Assembly: GCA_021826485.1 (NCBI GenBank)
Contig: JAKAZX010000002.1
Coordinates: 1-32,241 of the forward strand
DNA: 32,241 bases
Direction of reading: 5' to 3'
Origin: Pseudomonadota bacterium
GTDB taxonomy: Bacteria > Pseudomonadota > Alphaproteobacteria > Acetobacterales > Acetobacteraceae
Each line of letters begins with the position of its first letter. Position 1 is the stretch's first letter. The position numbers were made by a program, and so were the translations under genes. Below the pieces are notes generated by a model. It did no database searches and had not been told where the DNA came from. It saw only the letters and a list, made by a program, of their open reading frames with translations. Shown here piece after piece: positions 32,151-32,241 of this stretch.

Positions 32151-32195
32151 CCCCCACCTCACCCTCACCCTCTCCGCCCCTGGGGGCGGAGAGGG
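32151..32195 (-). repeat. REP-like palindromic repeat, copy 5 (inverted relative to copy 4)
   Basis: The same 13-base arms (32168-32195) with the tail on the left (cccccacctcaccctca). It forms an inverted pair with copy 4, tails facing inward across 57 bases that encode no gene. Confidence 0.9.
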
Positions 32196-32241
32196 AAGCG
32201 GGTCACGCGCACCGACCCGCCTGCCACGACCTCGCTTGCCC

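Larger units (their letters stand above)
32010..32241. other. Non-coding tail with an inverted repeat pair
   Basis: After the esterase stop no convincing gene is visible to the end of the window. The stretch holds repeat copies 4 and 5 in opposite orientation. A gaagcaatcc decamer at about 32020 resembles part of the other repeat family but is too short to call. Confidence 0.6.

Noticed and set aside
31777..32157. A 126-codon - strand open frame at the right end
   Set aside because: Its translation is repeat sequence plus the antisense of the esterase 3' end.

Overview
This is a window of very high G+C bacterial DNA, densely coded with almost no space between genes. The gene families suggest an alphaproteobacterium, most likely Rhodospirillales/Acetobacteraceae. 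The pointers are an aroQ-accB-accC cluster, a three-part GT61 glycosyltransferase fusion, an ADP-forming acyl-CoA ligase/GNAT fusion, a CaiB/crotonase catabolic cluster, and small G+C-rich palindromic repeats. The taxonomic call is inference; there is no rRNA or tRNA here to anchor it.

Layout. Three genes on the + strand open the window: the 3' end of an acyl-CoA ligase/GNAT fusion, a DMT-family permease and a 980-residue GT61-type fusion (to 4887). From 4874 to 30265 every recognised gene lies on the - strand, so the following is listed in transcription order, right to left. (a) 30265-23718: aroQ, accB, accC, a Uma2-type nuclease, a penicillin-acylase-family Ntn hydrolase and a GH3-family acyl-amido synthetase, closely packed. 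A cytosine-deaminase-like amidohydrolase follows at 23647-22250. (b) An intergenic region of about 330 bases with a long inverted repeat and an AT-rich patch. (c) 21915-13882: a LacI regulator, a BMP-type binding protein, a double ABC ATPase, two permeases, a GATase-like protein, an alpha/beta hydrolase and an acetamidase/formamidase. Most of these overlap by ATGA. (d) 13767-11123: a NitT/TauT-type ABC importer. (e) 10966-10574: a small DUF559 nuclease gene bracketed by inverted copies of a palindromic repeat. (f) 10539-4874: a FAD oxidoreductase, CaiB/BaiF CoA transferase, enoyl-CoA hydratase, LysR regulator and amidohydrolase, each overlapping the next. At the right end a secreted type-B carboxylesterase is divergent from aroQ and is followed by an inverted pair of the same palindromic repeat.

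How it fits together. Blocks c, d and f look like one catabolic and uptake region. Two unrelated importers surround ester/amide hydrolases, a CoA transferase/hydratase pair and a deaminase- or chlorohydrolase-like amidohydrolase. I infer that an amide- or ester-bearing, probably nitrogen-containing compound is imported and degraded; the substrate cannot be read from sequence. Block a joins essential fatty-acid and shikimate genes to an unusual pair, one enzyme family that makes acyl-amide bonds (GH3) beside one that breaks them (Ntn acylase). That pair is the best candidate here for an undescribed small-molecule system. Other points worth a look are the complementary loss of motifs in the two GT61 domains, the repeat-bracketed DUF559 gene, and a probable autoregulatory operator just upstream of a TTG start in the LacI gene.
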